Made by a program: the position numbers and the translations under genes
The notes under the pieces: model-generated
Told to the model about the DNA's origin: nothing
What the model saw: only the letters and a program-made list of their open reading frames with translations
Database searches by the model: none
In this document: piece after piece, positions 1-5,238 of the stretch
How positions within the stretch are numbered: the first letter of the stretch is position 1
Layout of the letters: the number at the start of each line of letters is the position of its first letter
Assembly: GCA_002503395.1 (NCBI GenBank)
Contig: DARQ01000036.1
Coordinates: 3,584-8,821, forward strand
Reading direction: 5' to 3'
From: Euryarchaeota archaeon UBA60
GTDB lineage: Archaea > Thermoplasmatota > Poseidoniia > Poseidoniales > Poseidoniaceae
Length of the DNA: 5,238 nt

Positions 1-1
1 C

Positions 2-304
2 TACATCGACCAGAGCCAGAGCCTGAACATCCACATGATCGATGCCAATGCCGCCAAGGTGACGACCATGCACTTCTACGGCTGGCGCCAGGGGCTTAAG
101 ACCGGAATGTACTACTTGCGCACCAAATCTGCAGCCGATGCGATACAATTCACCGTCGACGAAGCGGTCAAGAATTCCGATACTTCATCGAATGGAGAAT
201 CCGAGTCGATGAGCAAGTTGGCTGAGAGGGCTGAGGACCAGGTCATGGCAGATATCATCTGTAGCCTCGACAGTCAGGATGACTGCCTCAGTTGTGGGTC
301 CTAG
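2..304 (+). CDS. nrdA: Class I ribonucleoside-diphosphate reductase, alpha (large) subunit, C-terminal fragment
   Basis: This is the last 100 residues of a protein whose N-terminal part lies left of the window; the reading frame is open from base 2. NrdA reduces ribonucleoside diphosphates to deoxyribonucleotides in the cytoplasm together with the radical-generating beta subunit. The fragment begins YIDQSQSLN and continues with HFYGWRQGLKTGMYYLRT, the conserved end of the catalytic barrel. The paired tyrosines (codons at 110-115) match the Tyr pair that relays the radical in E. coli NrdA. An acidic, flexible tail follows and ends in CLSCGS, with Cys codons at 284-286 and 293-295. In this family the tail Cys pair re-reduces the active-site disulfide. 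The tail resembles that of eukaryotic RRM1 and eukaryote-like bacterial NrdA rather than E. coli NrdA. No beta subunit gene is visible. The family call is very secure; the catalytic Cys and allosteric sites lie outside the window. Confidence 0.96.
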   Translation, partial: YIDQSQSLNIHMIDANAAKVTTMHFYGWRQGLKTGMYYLRTKSAADAIQFTVDEAVKNSDTSSNGESESMSKLAERAEDQVMADIICSLDSQDDCLSCGS

Positions 305-310
305 TATACT

Positions 311-320
311 TCGCCTTTTT
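311..320 (+). terminator. Possible T-rich termination signal after nrdA
   Basis: A run of five T follows a GCC triplet and starts 12 bases after the nrdA stop codon. No stable hairpin precedes it, so it is not a classical bacterial intrinsic terminator. In archaea, short T-runs alone can end transcription. The short run makes this a weak call. Confidence 0.25.
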
Positions 321-324
321 GCCG

Positions 325-360
325 AGGCAGCACTCAACCCTGCTCCCCTTAGGGAGCGAA
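325..360 (+). repeat. Imperfect repeat copy A with hairpin, in the nrdA 3' region
   Basis: The segment reads AGGCAGCACTCAACCCTGC, then a perfect 6-bp hairpin (GCTCCC 342-347, loop CTTA, GGGAGC 352-357), then GAA. It matches copy B at 920-956: the first 27 bases align without gaps with 22 identities, and the closing GCGAA matches after a one-base gap. No T-run follows the hairpin, so a simple intrinsic terminator is unlikely. It starts 20 bases after the nrdA stop codon. Its function is unknown. Confidence 0.55.
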
Positions 361-447
361 CAGACGCGCCGCCAAAGGGCGAGAAAGTCGAGTGATACGC
401 TCAGCGCGTCCTAAACCTTCAAGAGTCACCACCCCAATCGGCCTGCC

Positions 448-921
448 ATGGGGAATGACCGGGCGACGGGTAGAGAAATCGTCGAGCGTCTTGGCGGGCG
501 TGATTTGAACAAAGATGGAACGGTGATTGATTTAGCGATTGTCGGCTCAAGCAGATTCTACGACTTTTCGGTAATCGAAGGCCACATCGAGGATTGGGTC
601 GAAGCCAATGGCTATCCTGACCTGATAATAATCGGCGGTGCGAGTGGGGTGGATTATTTGGCTGAGAGATGGGCTGATAACAACAACATTCCAATCGCGG
701 TCTTCCACGAAGAGTGGGTCGGCGATCGAGGCGGGTTGGTCGACATTGGCCGCCCCGAGGCTCCGAACACTTTGACCCGGGCGCTGGTCGAATCTGCGAC
801 CCATGTTCTAGCCTTTCCATCCCAAACCAGCAAGTGGACACAGATTACCTGTGAACTGGCTGAGGAGATGGGGAAGCCCGTTACAATTTCTCCAATCGAA
901 GATGAAATAGAAGCCACGTAG
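448..921 (+). CDS. SLOG/DUF2493-like (YspA-type) Rossmann-fold protein
   Basis: This is a 157-residue soluble protein with the pattern of the SLOG superfamily, DUF2493/YspA type. Beta strand 1 (LAIVGSSRF, about 29-37) contains the GSSR turn. Next comes IIIGGASGVDYLAERWA (about 60-76), matching the family's GGAxGxD...A..WA signature, then FHEEW (86-90), a GRPEAPN segment near 101-107 where relatives often carry a G..RN motif, LAFPSQTSKWTQ (121-132), and a final GKPVTI strand (142-147). SLOG domains bind nucleotides or nucleotide-derived ligands; some relatives (LOG) cleave nucleoside monophosphates and others act as sensors. The ligand here cannot be deduced. The start is uncertain. ATG 448 has no clear ribosome site and adds about 26 non-conserved residues. 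GTG 523 would give MIDLAIVGSSRF, which fits the domain boundary better. The frame is open back to a TAA at 412-414. Repeat copy B overlaps its TAG stop. Confidence 0.8.
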   Translation: MGNDRATGREIVERLGGRDLNKDGTVIDLAIVGSSRFYDFSVIEGHIEDWVEANGYPDLIIIGGASGVDYLAERWADNNNIPIAVFHEEWVGDRGGLVDIGRPEAPNTLTRALVESATHVLAFPSQTSKWTQITCELAEEMGKPVTISPIEDEIEAT

Positions 922-956
922 GCATCACTCAACTCTGCCGACCTTATTGCGGCGAA
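920..956 (+). repeat. Imperfect repeat copy B with hairpin, across the SLOG gene stop
   Basis: The segment reads AGGCATCACTCAACTCTGC, then a hairpin with arms GCCG (937-940) and CGGC (950-953), then GAA. The stem can be extended by C942-G949 if A941 is bulged. Compared with copy A (325-360), the flanking single-stranded part and the CCTTA of the loop region are kept, while the stem bases differ but still pair. The first two bases belong to the TAG stop codon of the SLOG gene. No further copy was found in the window. Confidence 0.5.
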
Positions 957-979
957 TGAATTCGTTTCGCTCTAAGCGC

Positions 980-984
980 AGGTG
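980..984 (+). promoter_or_regulatory. Shine-Dalgarno-like site for the membrane protein
   Basis: AGGTG lies five bases before TTG 990. It pairs with the usual 3' end of 16S rRNA at normal spacing. It supports the TTG codon as the true start over the in-frame ATG codons at 1044 and 1047, which come 18 and 19 codons later. Confidence 0.5.
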
Positions 985-989
985 TTTAC

Positions 990-1628
990 TTGGCTTTTGT
1001 GTGTGCATCGGATTCAAGTGAAACGCCCGGATGGCTAAGCACGATGATGGTTCCTGCCCATGCTTTGACGGGTATTGCCTGCATTCACCTCGGGCTTCTC
1101 ATCGTTCACAGAAGGGACGGTGAACAGCGTTGGGAAAACGCACCTGTATGGACTTGGTTGGCGGTCGGGATTTTTCTCGCTTACATGGGGCACGCAGTGG
1201 TCGATGCCCTCGCAATTTTCACCTACCACGACTCGACTCCAACCGGTTCCCTCTTCTCGATGACCGTGTTCTGGGGCTGGCTCACCCTCGGGGTTGCAGT
1301 GATCTTCTGGGGAGTCAGAGAAGACCTACGCTACGGCTTCGGCATCCTCGCAGCATTAGCTTTCGATATATGGGACCACTATATTCTCAGAGCCGCAGAC
1401 TGTGTTCTGGATGGCTATCCACAGGGCTGTATGGGAGTCTACACTCACCGCTTCAGAGAGTTCCAGATGCACCACTTTGAGTGGATGATTCTCGATACTG
1501 TATTCGTTGGAGTAGAGCGGCATTACGGTGACGAAATATTTGTCCTGTTCGAGATATTATTTGTCGGAGTTCTAATCACAATTATTTGCTGGTTGAGGAC
1601 CAATGTCGCATTAATACACGATGACTGA
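990..1628 (+). CDS. Multi-pass membrane protein of unknown function, rich in His and Asp
   Basis: I do not recognise this 212-residue protein. By eye it has four clear hydrophobic segments, about 22-39, 52-78, 88-109 and 114-133, plus one or two more after residue 163 (the strongest about 182-202), so it should be an integral membrane protein. Unusually many His and Asp residues lie in or beside these segments: H24, H33, H68, D72, H80, D81, D126, D129, H130, H153, H161 and H162. The stretches GHAVVDALAIFTYHD and FDIWDHYIL look similar to each other in character. A polar loop (about 134-160) carries C138 and C147. Metal or haem binding is possible but only inferred; DUF457/YdjM-like membrane hydrolases have His/Asp motifs, but no clear match is seen. 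The TTG start is supported by AGGTG upstream; an in-frame TGA at 957-959 bounds it. It follows the SLOG gene by 68 bases, and the last 100 bases are more AT-rich. Confidence 0.75.
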   Translation: MAFVCASDSSETPGWLSTMMVPAHALTGIACIHLGLLIVHRRDGEQRWENAPVWTWLAVGIFLAYMGHAVVDALAIFTYHDSTPTGSLFSMTVFWGWLTLGVAVIFWGVREDLRYGFGILAALAFDIWDHYILRAADCVLDGYPQGCMGVYTHRFREFQMHHFEWMILDTVFVGVERHYGDEIFVLFEILFVGVLITIICWLRTNVALIHDD

Positions 1629-1648
1629 GAAACCGTCATTGCTGGTGG

Positions 1649-3124
1649 TCAGGAGTTGTGGATTGCCCGGCCCAGGGTTGCTAGAACTCCCTCATGGAAG
1701 GATTCGGTCATCGTCGGATGTGCATGGATGGTATAGGCGATATCCTCGAGCACCGCGCCCATCTCCAAGGCTAAGGTGAACTCCCCCGATAACTCACTGA
1801 CGTGACTTCCAACGCATTGTACTCCGAGTACGACCTTATCTGACTTGTTGGCGACGACGCGCACGAATCCCCCGCTCTTCTCGGCCTCCATGGTCAGCGC
1901 CCGGCCATTTGCCGCCAGCGGGAATTTCCCGACCACTATCTCATGACCTGCGGCCTCGGCCTCTTCGGGGGATAATCCGACGGTGACGATTTCGGGTTCG
2001 GTGAAGACGATTGCCGGAATTGCGACCGGGTTGAAAACCCGCTTATGCCCGGCGATAATCTCGGCGACCATCTCTCCCTGAGCGCTCGCCTTGTGTGCCA
2101 GTAGTGGCTCTCCGGCCAAGTCGCCGATTGCGAAAATCCCATTCATATTAGTTCGACATTGCTCATCTATAGAAATAAAGCGCCCTGATTCATCCATCGC
2201 AACGCCGGTCGCTTGCAAACCCCAACCAGTGGTATTCGGCGCCCTGCCGACGGTTACCAGCACTTTGTCGAATGTTTCGGCAACGAGTTCTCCGGCCTTG
2301 TTCTTCCACGATAATTCGACCTTGTCCTTGGAGATTTCGGCACCTTGGGCGAAACAATTGGTGTGGATCTTCACCTTGTGTTTCTTCAACCAGCGCTCCA
2401 GTGGGCGGCGCAATTCGGCATCGAAAATTGCCATCACCGAATCCAATCCCTCGATGACGCTGACCTGACTTCCCAGTCGGCTCAGCGCACAGCCTAATTC
2501 CAGACCGATGTAGCCGCCGCCGATGATGGCGACTTTTTCAGGTAATTCTTCAAGGTCGAGAGCTCCGGTCGAGGAGATGATATGCTTCTCGTCGAATTTC
2601 ATGAATGGTAGTTCAATCGCCCGCGACCCGGTCGCCAGGATAACGTTCTCGGCCGAGATTCGAGCCAGCTCGTCTCCGTGAGTGGCCCCATCCTTTCCAT
2701 CTCCCCCGTCTGCGTCGGTATCCGCCTTGCCAGATGTGACAGTGCAGGTCTTGCCATCGGTGAAAGTCGCCCAGCCTTTGACCAGCCGCACCCCTGCCTT
2801 CTTCAGCAGTGCCTCGACACCTTTGTTGAGTTTGGTAACGATATCATCCTTCCATGATACCATAGCCTTCATATCGAGTTTGACCTCGCCAGAAATCGAC
2901 ATTCCCATATGCCCATCTTGGTGTTTGGCCAGAGACTCAAAGCGGTCGGCGGCGTGAATCAGTGCCTTTGAGGGAATACAGCCACGAATCAGGCAGGTGC
3001 CACCACATTTGTCGCTCTCGACGATGACGGTTTTCAGACCCAGTTGTCCGGCACGAATCGCCGCCACATAGCCACCTGGGCCTGCGCCGACCACCAGCAC
3101 CTGACAATCGATTTGCTCCACCAT
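1649..3124 (-). CDS. lpdA: Dihydrolipoyl dehydrogenase (E3 of the 2-oxoacid dehydrogenase complex)
   Basis: This FAD flavoprotein reoxidises the dihydrolipoyl group of E2 and passes electrons to NAD+. Numbering from the upstream GTG 3142 (497 residues), it shows the FAD motif GAGPGG (19-24), the redox disulfide GGTCLIRGCIPSKA (C50, C55), the NAD motif GGGYIG (208-213), the second FAD motif GDLAG...LAHKA (340 onward), and the C-terminal catalytic pair H475 and E480 in HAHPTMTE. All key residues are present. Two starts are possible. GTG 3142 overlaps the E2 stop as GTGA. ATG 3124, chosen here, gives 491 residues beginning MVEQIDCQVLVVGAG, is preceded by a purine-rich site, and suits the family N-terminus. 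A Gly/Asp-rich insertion lies at about 138-158. It is the last gene of the E1-beta/E2/E3 operon and converges on the membrane protein gene. The activity is certain; it may also serve other complexes. Confidence 0.96.
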   Translation of the reverse strand: MVEQIDCQVLVVGAGPGGYVAAIRAGQLGLKTVIVESDKCGGTCLIRGCIPSKALIHAADRFESLAKHQDGHMGMSISGEVKLDMKAMVSWKDDIVTKLNKGVEALLKKAGVRLVKGWATFTDGKTCTVTSGKADTDADGGDGKDGATHGDELARISAENVILATGSRAIELPFMKFDEKHIISSTGALDLEELPEKVAIIGGGYIGLELGCALSRLGSQVSVIEGLDSVMAIFDAELRRPLERWLKKHKVKIHTNCFAQGAEISKDKVELSWKNKAGELVAETFDKVLVTVGRAPNTTGWGLQATGVAMDESGRFISIDEQCRTNMNGIFAIGDLAGEPLLAHKASAQGEMVAEIIAGHKRVFNPVAIPAIVFTEPEIVTVGLSPEEAEAAGHEIVVGKFPLAANGRALTMEAEKSGGFVRVVANKSDKVVLGVQCVGSHVSELSGEFTLALEMGAVLEDIAYTIHAHPTMTESFHEGVLATLGRAIHNS

Positions 3125-3132
3125 TTGGCTCG

Positions 3133-3140
3133 CCTTCCTC
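3133..3140 (-). promoter_or_regulatory. Shine-Dalgarno-like site for E3
   Basis: On the - strand this reads GAGGAAGG, ending 8 bases before ATG 3124 and immediately following the E2 stop codon. It favours the ATG start over GTG 3142, because the site would lie inside the coding region if GTG were used. Confidence 0.5.
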
Positions 3141-4461
3141 ACAGAATTTCCATCGGGTGTTCGAGTAATCGCTTGACCTCTTGTACCAGAGCCGCCCCGT
3201 CGGCGCCATCGATGACCCGATGGTCGAATGACGAAGACAGATTCATCATTCGCCTGATGACGATTTTCCCATCTCGCACCACCGCTCGCTCCACTGCACT
3301 GTGAACGCCGAGGATTCCCACCTCTGGGCAGTTGATGATAGGGGTAGCACCGGTTCCGCCGTCCCGACCCAGACTGGTGATGGTGAAGGTCGAGCCTGAC
3401 AATTCCTCCAAGGTGGCTGTGCCCTCTCGGGCTGCACTTGATACACGGATGACCTCGTGACCGACGCCCCAGATGTCCATTCCCTCGACATGGTGGACGA
3501 CGGGAACATACAATCCGCGCTCGGTCTGGGTCGCAACCCCGATATTCACCGCATCGTGCTGGCTCATCACCTCGGCCTCGTCATCATAACGAGAGTTGAT
3601 TTTTCCATGCCCGCTCTGGAAAGCCTTGACCAGCGCCCGCATAATGAATGAGATGTAAGTCAACTTTGGTTGTCCCTCACTGCGGTTGGCATTCATCCAT
3701 TGTCGCAGAAGTTCCAGTTCGGTCACATCGACCTCATCGAAATAGGAGAAATGGGGAATCGTCGTGTAGGATTTGACCATTTGTTCGGCAATCTTACGGC
3801 GCAATCCGCGGAGTGGGATTTCTGTAATCCCATCTTGGGAGACACCCGGGGATGAAATCTTGATTCCGCCACTGGCTGCGGATTCGATATGTGCTTCCAG
3901 GTCAGCCTTGGATATTCTCCCAGCCGGTCCTGTTCCAGATACGGTTGCTAGATCGATGCCGGCCTGACGCGCCGCTTTGCGCACCGCCGGGGAGGCCAGC
4001 ACCTTGCCGGAACTGGTACCGGAGCCGGTAATCTTGGAAGGAGTAGAAGCCGCCGCCTGCGGGGCTGTTGCTGCTGTAGACTGTTCAGCATCAGAGGCGG
4101 CGACCGAATCGGGCTCAGCCGAAGTTTCGGGCTTGCTCTCTTCCGGTTCATACGTCTCAGGTTCTGGCTCGGCCGCTGGCTCGGGCTCATCTTCGACCTC
4201 GGCACTGACATTGCCGTCACCATCGACTTCGAATTCTATACATGCACTGCCTACGGCAATGATTTCACCGGCTCCGGCTGACTGACTGATTACTTTCCCA
4301 TCGACCGGACTGGGGATTTCGACCGTAGCCTTATCGGTCATCACCGACAGGATTGGGTCGTCTTCGGTAACCACATCACCCACTTTCACCAGCCATTCTA
4401 CGACTTCTCCCTCGACCACACCTTCTCCGATATCCGGTAATTTGAATGCATATATTCCCAT
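3139..4461 (-). CDS. bkdB: Dihydrolipoamide acyltransferase (E2) of the branched-chain 2-oxoacid dehydrogenase complex
   Basis: E2 is the structural core of the complex. It carries the acyl group on a swinging lipoyl arm and transfers it to CoA. This 440-residue protein has the standard order. A single lipoyl domain (about 1-80) has lipoyl-lysine K44 in MTDKATVEIPSP. An acidic Pro/Glu/Ala/Ser linker covers about 86-150. A peripheral subunit-binding domain (about 154-192, ASPAVRKAARQAGID...GPAGRISKADL) docks E1 or E3. The acyltransferase core (about 215-440) ends with DHRVIDG, catalytic H414 and D418. The lipoyl domain start (MGIYAFKLPDIGEG) resembles proteobacterial branched-chain E2 proteins, which agrees with the E1-beta gene beside it; pyruvate or mixed specificity is not excluded. 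ATG 4461 is set by a strong GGAGG site, three bases after the E1-beta stop. One oddity is Cys in IINCPEV, where His or Pro is usual. Confidence 0.94.
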   Translation of the reverse strand: MGIYAFKLPDIGEGVVEGEVVEWLVKVGDVVTEDDPILSVMTDKATVEIPSPVDGKVISQSAGAGEIIAVGSACIEFEVDGDGNVSAEVEDEPEPAAEPEPETYEPEESKPETSAEPDSVAASDAEQSTAATAPQAAASTPSKITGSGTSSGKVLASPAVRKAARQAGIDLATVSGTGPAGRISKADLEAHIESAASGGIKISSPGVSQDGITEIPLRGLRRKIAEQMVKSYTTIPHFSYFDEVDVTELELLRQWMNANRSEGQPKLTYISFIMRALVKAFQSGHGKINSRYDDEAEVMSQHDAVNIGVATQTERGLYVPVVHHVEGMDIWGVGHEVIRVSSAAREGTATLEELSGSTFTITSLGRDGGTGATPIINCPEVGILGVHSAVERAVVRDGKIVIRRMMNLSSSFDHRVIDGADGAALVQEVKRLLEHPMEIL

Positions 4462-4464
4462 TGT

Positions 4465-5238
4465 TCATTCCTCCATTGTTCCTTTGATGGCATCAGCGAT
4501 GCGCTTTGGACTCGGCAGATAATCCCACTCGGTGGTGTGGGGGAAAGGGGTATCCCAACCGGCAACCCTCTGGATCGGGTACTCCAATTTCCAGAAACAG
4601 CGCTCTTGCACGCTCGCTGCCATCTCGGCTCCGAATCCGCTGGTCTTCGGGGCCTCGTGGACGATGACGCACCTTCCAGTCTTGTTCACCGAGTTGACAA
4701 CTGCATCCCGATCCCACGGAACCAGGGTCTGCAGGTCGAGCAGATCACACGAGATGCCGCTATCCTCGATACCCTGTTGGGCGACGTGAACCATCGCTCC
4801 CCAGGCGATAACCGTGCAGTCACCTCCCTCAAGCACGAGGTCGGCCTGCTCCAGCGGGATGTTGTAATACTCCTCTGACACCTCTGCTTTCGGGTGGTCC
4901 TTCCAGGTCGGAACATCATGTGGGTCGCCATAGAATGGACCACGGTAGCATCTTTTCGGTTCGAAGAAGATCACTGGGTCATTGCACTCAATGGCTGATG
5001 TCAGCAGTCCTTTGGCATTGTATGGATTCGAGCAATATACCACTTTCAATCCCGGTGTGTGAGTGAATTGAGCTTCGGGTGATTGGCTGTGATGATGACC
5101 ACCTTTGATGCCGCCACCGGCAGGGGTGCGAAAGGTGACGGGGGTCGAGAATTCTCCACCACTGCGGTGGCGCAATTTGGCGATTTCGTTGACAATCTGG
5201 TCGTATGCCGGGAAGATGTAGTCGGCGAATTGAATCTC
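4465..5238 (-). CDS. bkdA2: Branched-chain 2-oxoacid dehydrogenase E1 beta subunit, C-terminal 257 residues
   Basis: E1 is the thiamine-diphosphate enzyme that decarboxylates the 2-oxoacid and loads the acyl group onto E2; beta pairs with alpha in a heterotetramer. The frame is open to the window edge, so roughly the first 70-90 residues are missing, judged from the usual 325-350 residue length. Counting from the edge, it begins EIQFADYIFPAYDQIVNE and includes GGHHHSQSPEA (47-55, family-conserved His/Ser region), NPYNAKGLL (71-79), DPVIFFEPKRCYRGPF (87-102), TVIAWGAMVHVA (142-153), the C-terminal transketolase domain with CVIVHEAPKTSGFGAE (190-205), and RVAGWDTPFPHTTEWDYLP (224-242). The last motif and the GPF...W..HP region closely resemble Pseudomonas BkdA2 as I remember it, rather than pyruvate dehydrogenase E1-beta. 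It is the first visible gene of the operon; the alpha subunit gene should lie just beyond the edge. Confidence 0.94.
   Translation of the reverse strand, partial: EIQFADYIFPAYDQIVNEIAKLRHRSGGEFSTPVTFRTPAGGGIKGGHHHSQSPEAQFTHTPGLKVVYCSNPYNAKGLLTSAIECNDPVIFFEPKRCYRGPFYGDPHDVPTWKDHPKAEVSEEYYNIPLEQADLVLEGGDCTVIAWGAMVHVAQQGIEDSGISCDLLDLQTLVPWDRDAVVNSVNKTGRCVIVHEAPKTSGFGAEMAASVQERCFWKLEYPIQRVAGWDTPFPHTTEWDYLPSPKRIADAIKGTMEE
4468..4474 (-). promoter_or_regulatory. Strong Shine-Dalgarno site for E2
   Basis: The - strand reads GGAGGAA, with GGAGG ending 8 bases before ATG 4461. The site lies inside the last codons of E1-beta, so the two genes are likely made from one message with closely linked translation. 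Confidence 0.7.

Noticed and set aside
342..357. Hairpin GCTCCC-CTTA-GGGAGC as an intrinsic terminator
   Set aside because: No T-run follows the stem; the T-run at 316-320 comes before it. It is kept only as part of the repeat.
397..409. Short inverted repeat ACGC-TCAGC-GCGT upstream of the SLOG gene as an operator
   Set aside because: A 4-bp stem is expected by chance, and no promoter elements that I can recognise lie near it.
419..841. 140-residue open frame on the - strand opposite the SLOG gene
   Set aside because: Its translation is rich in Arg, Pro and Ser with no domain pattern, whereas the + strand gives a clear SLOG signature. It is an antisense shadow.
1130..1480. 116-residue + strand frame within the membrane protein gene
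   Set aside because: It is a different frame of the same region and lacks hydrophobic segments or a recognisable domain; the longer frame gives consistent membrane helices.
1536..1575. Near-repeat of ATATTTGTC-like words at the end of the membrane protein gene
   Set aside because: It follows from similar hydrophobic codons (EIFVLF and EILFVG) in one helix and need not mean a DNA repeat.
1629..1648. Bidirectional terminator in the gap between converging genes
   Set aside because: The 20 bases contain neither an inverted repeat nor a T-run on either strand.
3948..4223. 91-residue - strand frame inside E2, rich in Arg, Pro and Leu
   Set aside because: It lies over the low-complexity linker of E2 in another frame. 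The E2 frame has intact domains on both sides.

Overview
The window is a gene-dense piece of a prokaryotic genome of moderate G+C. It holds six genes in two converging groups and no RNA gene, CRISPR array, transposase or origin that I can see. On the + strand are the 3' end of a class I ribonucleotide reductase large subunit (nrdA, cut by the left edge), a small SLOG/DUF2493-type Rossmann protein, and an unrecognised membrane protein. On the - strand, read from the right edge, are E1-beta (cut by the edge), E2 and E3 of a branched-chain 2-oxoacid dehydrogenase complex. The two groups meet tail to tail at about 1629-1648, with only 20 bases between stop codons.

The - strand genes are tightly packed in the order E1-beta, E2, E3. 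The first two are separated by 3 bases. E3 starts 14 bases after the E2 stop, or overlaps it if an upstream GTG is used. Together they oxidatively decarboxylate branched-chain 2-oxoacids from Val, Leu and Ile breakdown to acyl-CoA plus NADH. E1-alpha is expected just beyond position 5238. E2 and E3 have purine-rich Shine-Dalgarno-like sites at suitable distances, and the membrane protein has one before a TTG codon, so translation in this organism probably uses SD pairing.

The least understood part is about 305-1628. An imperfect repeat of about 36 bases, each copy able to fold into a short hairpin, lies just after the nrdA stop and again across the stop codon of the SLOG gene. The SLOG protein carries a glycine-rich nucleotide-binding-type motif. 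The membrane protein after it has many His and Asp residues in or next to its hydrophobic segments. Whether these two work together cannot be settled from this window.

The organism is uncertain. The eukaryote-like NrdA tail (ending CLSCGS) and the Proteobacteria-like Bkd proteins would fit a heterotrophic, probably aerobic bacterium. They would also fit an archaeon that acquired these genes from bacteria, for example a marine Poseidoniales (Marine Group II) lineage. That last idea is only an impression.
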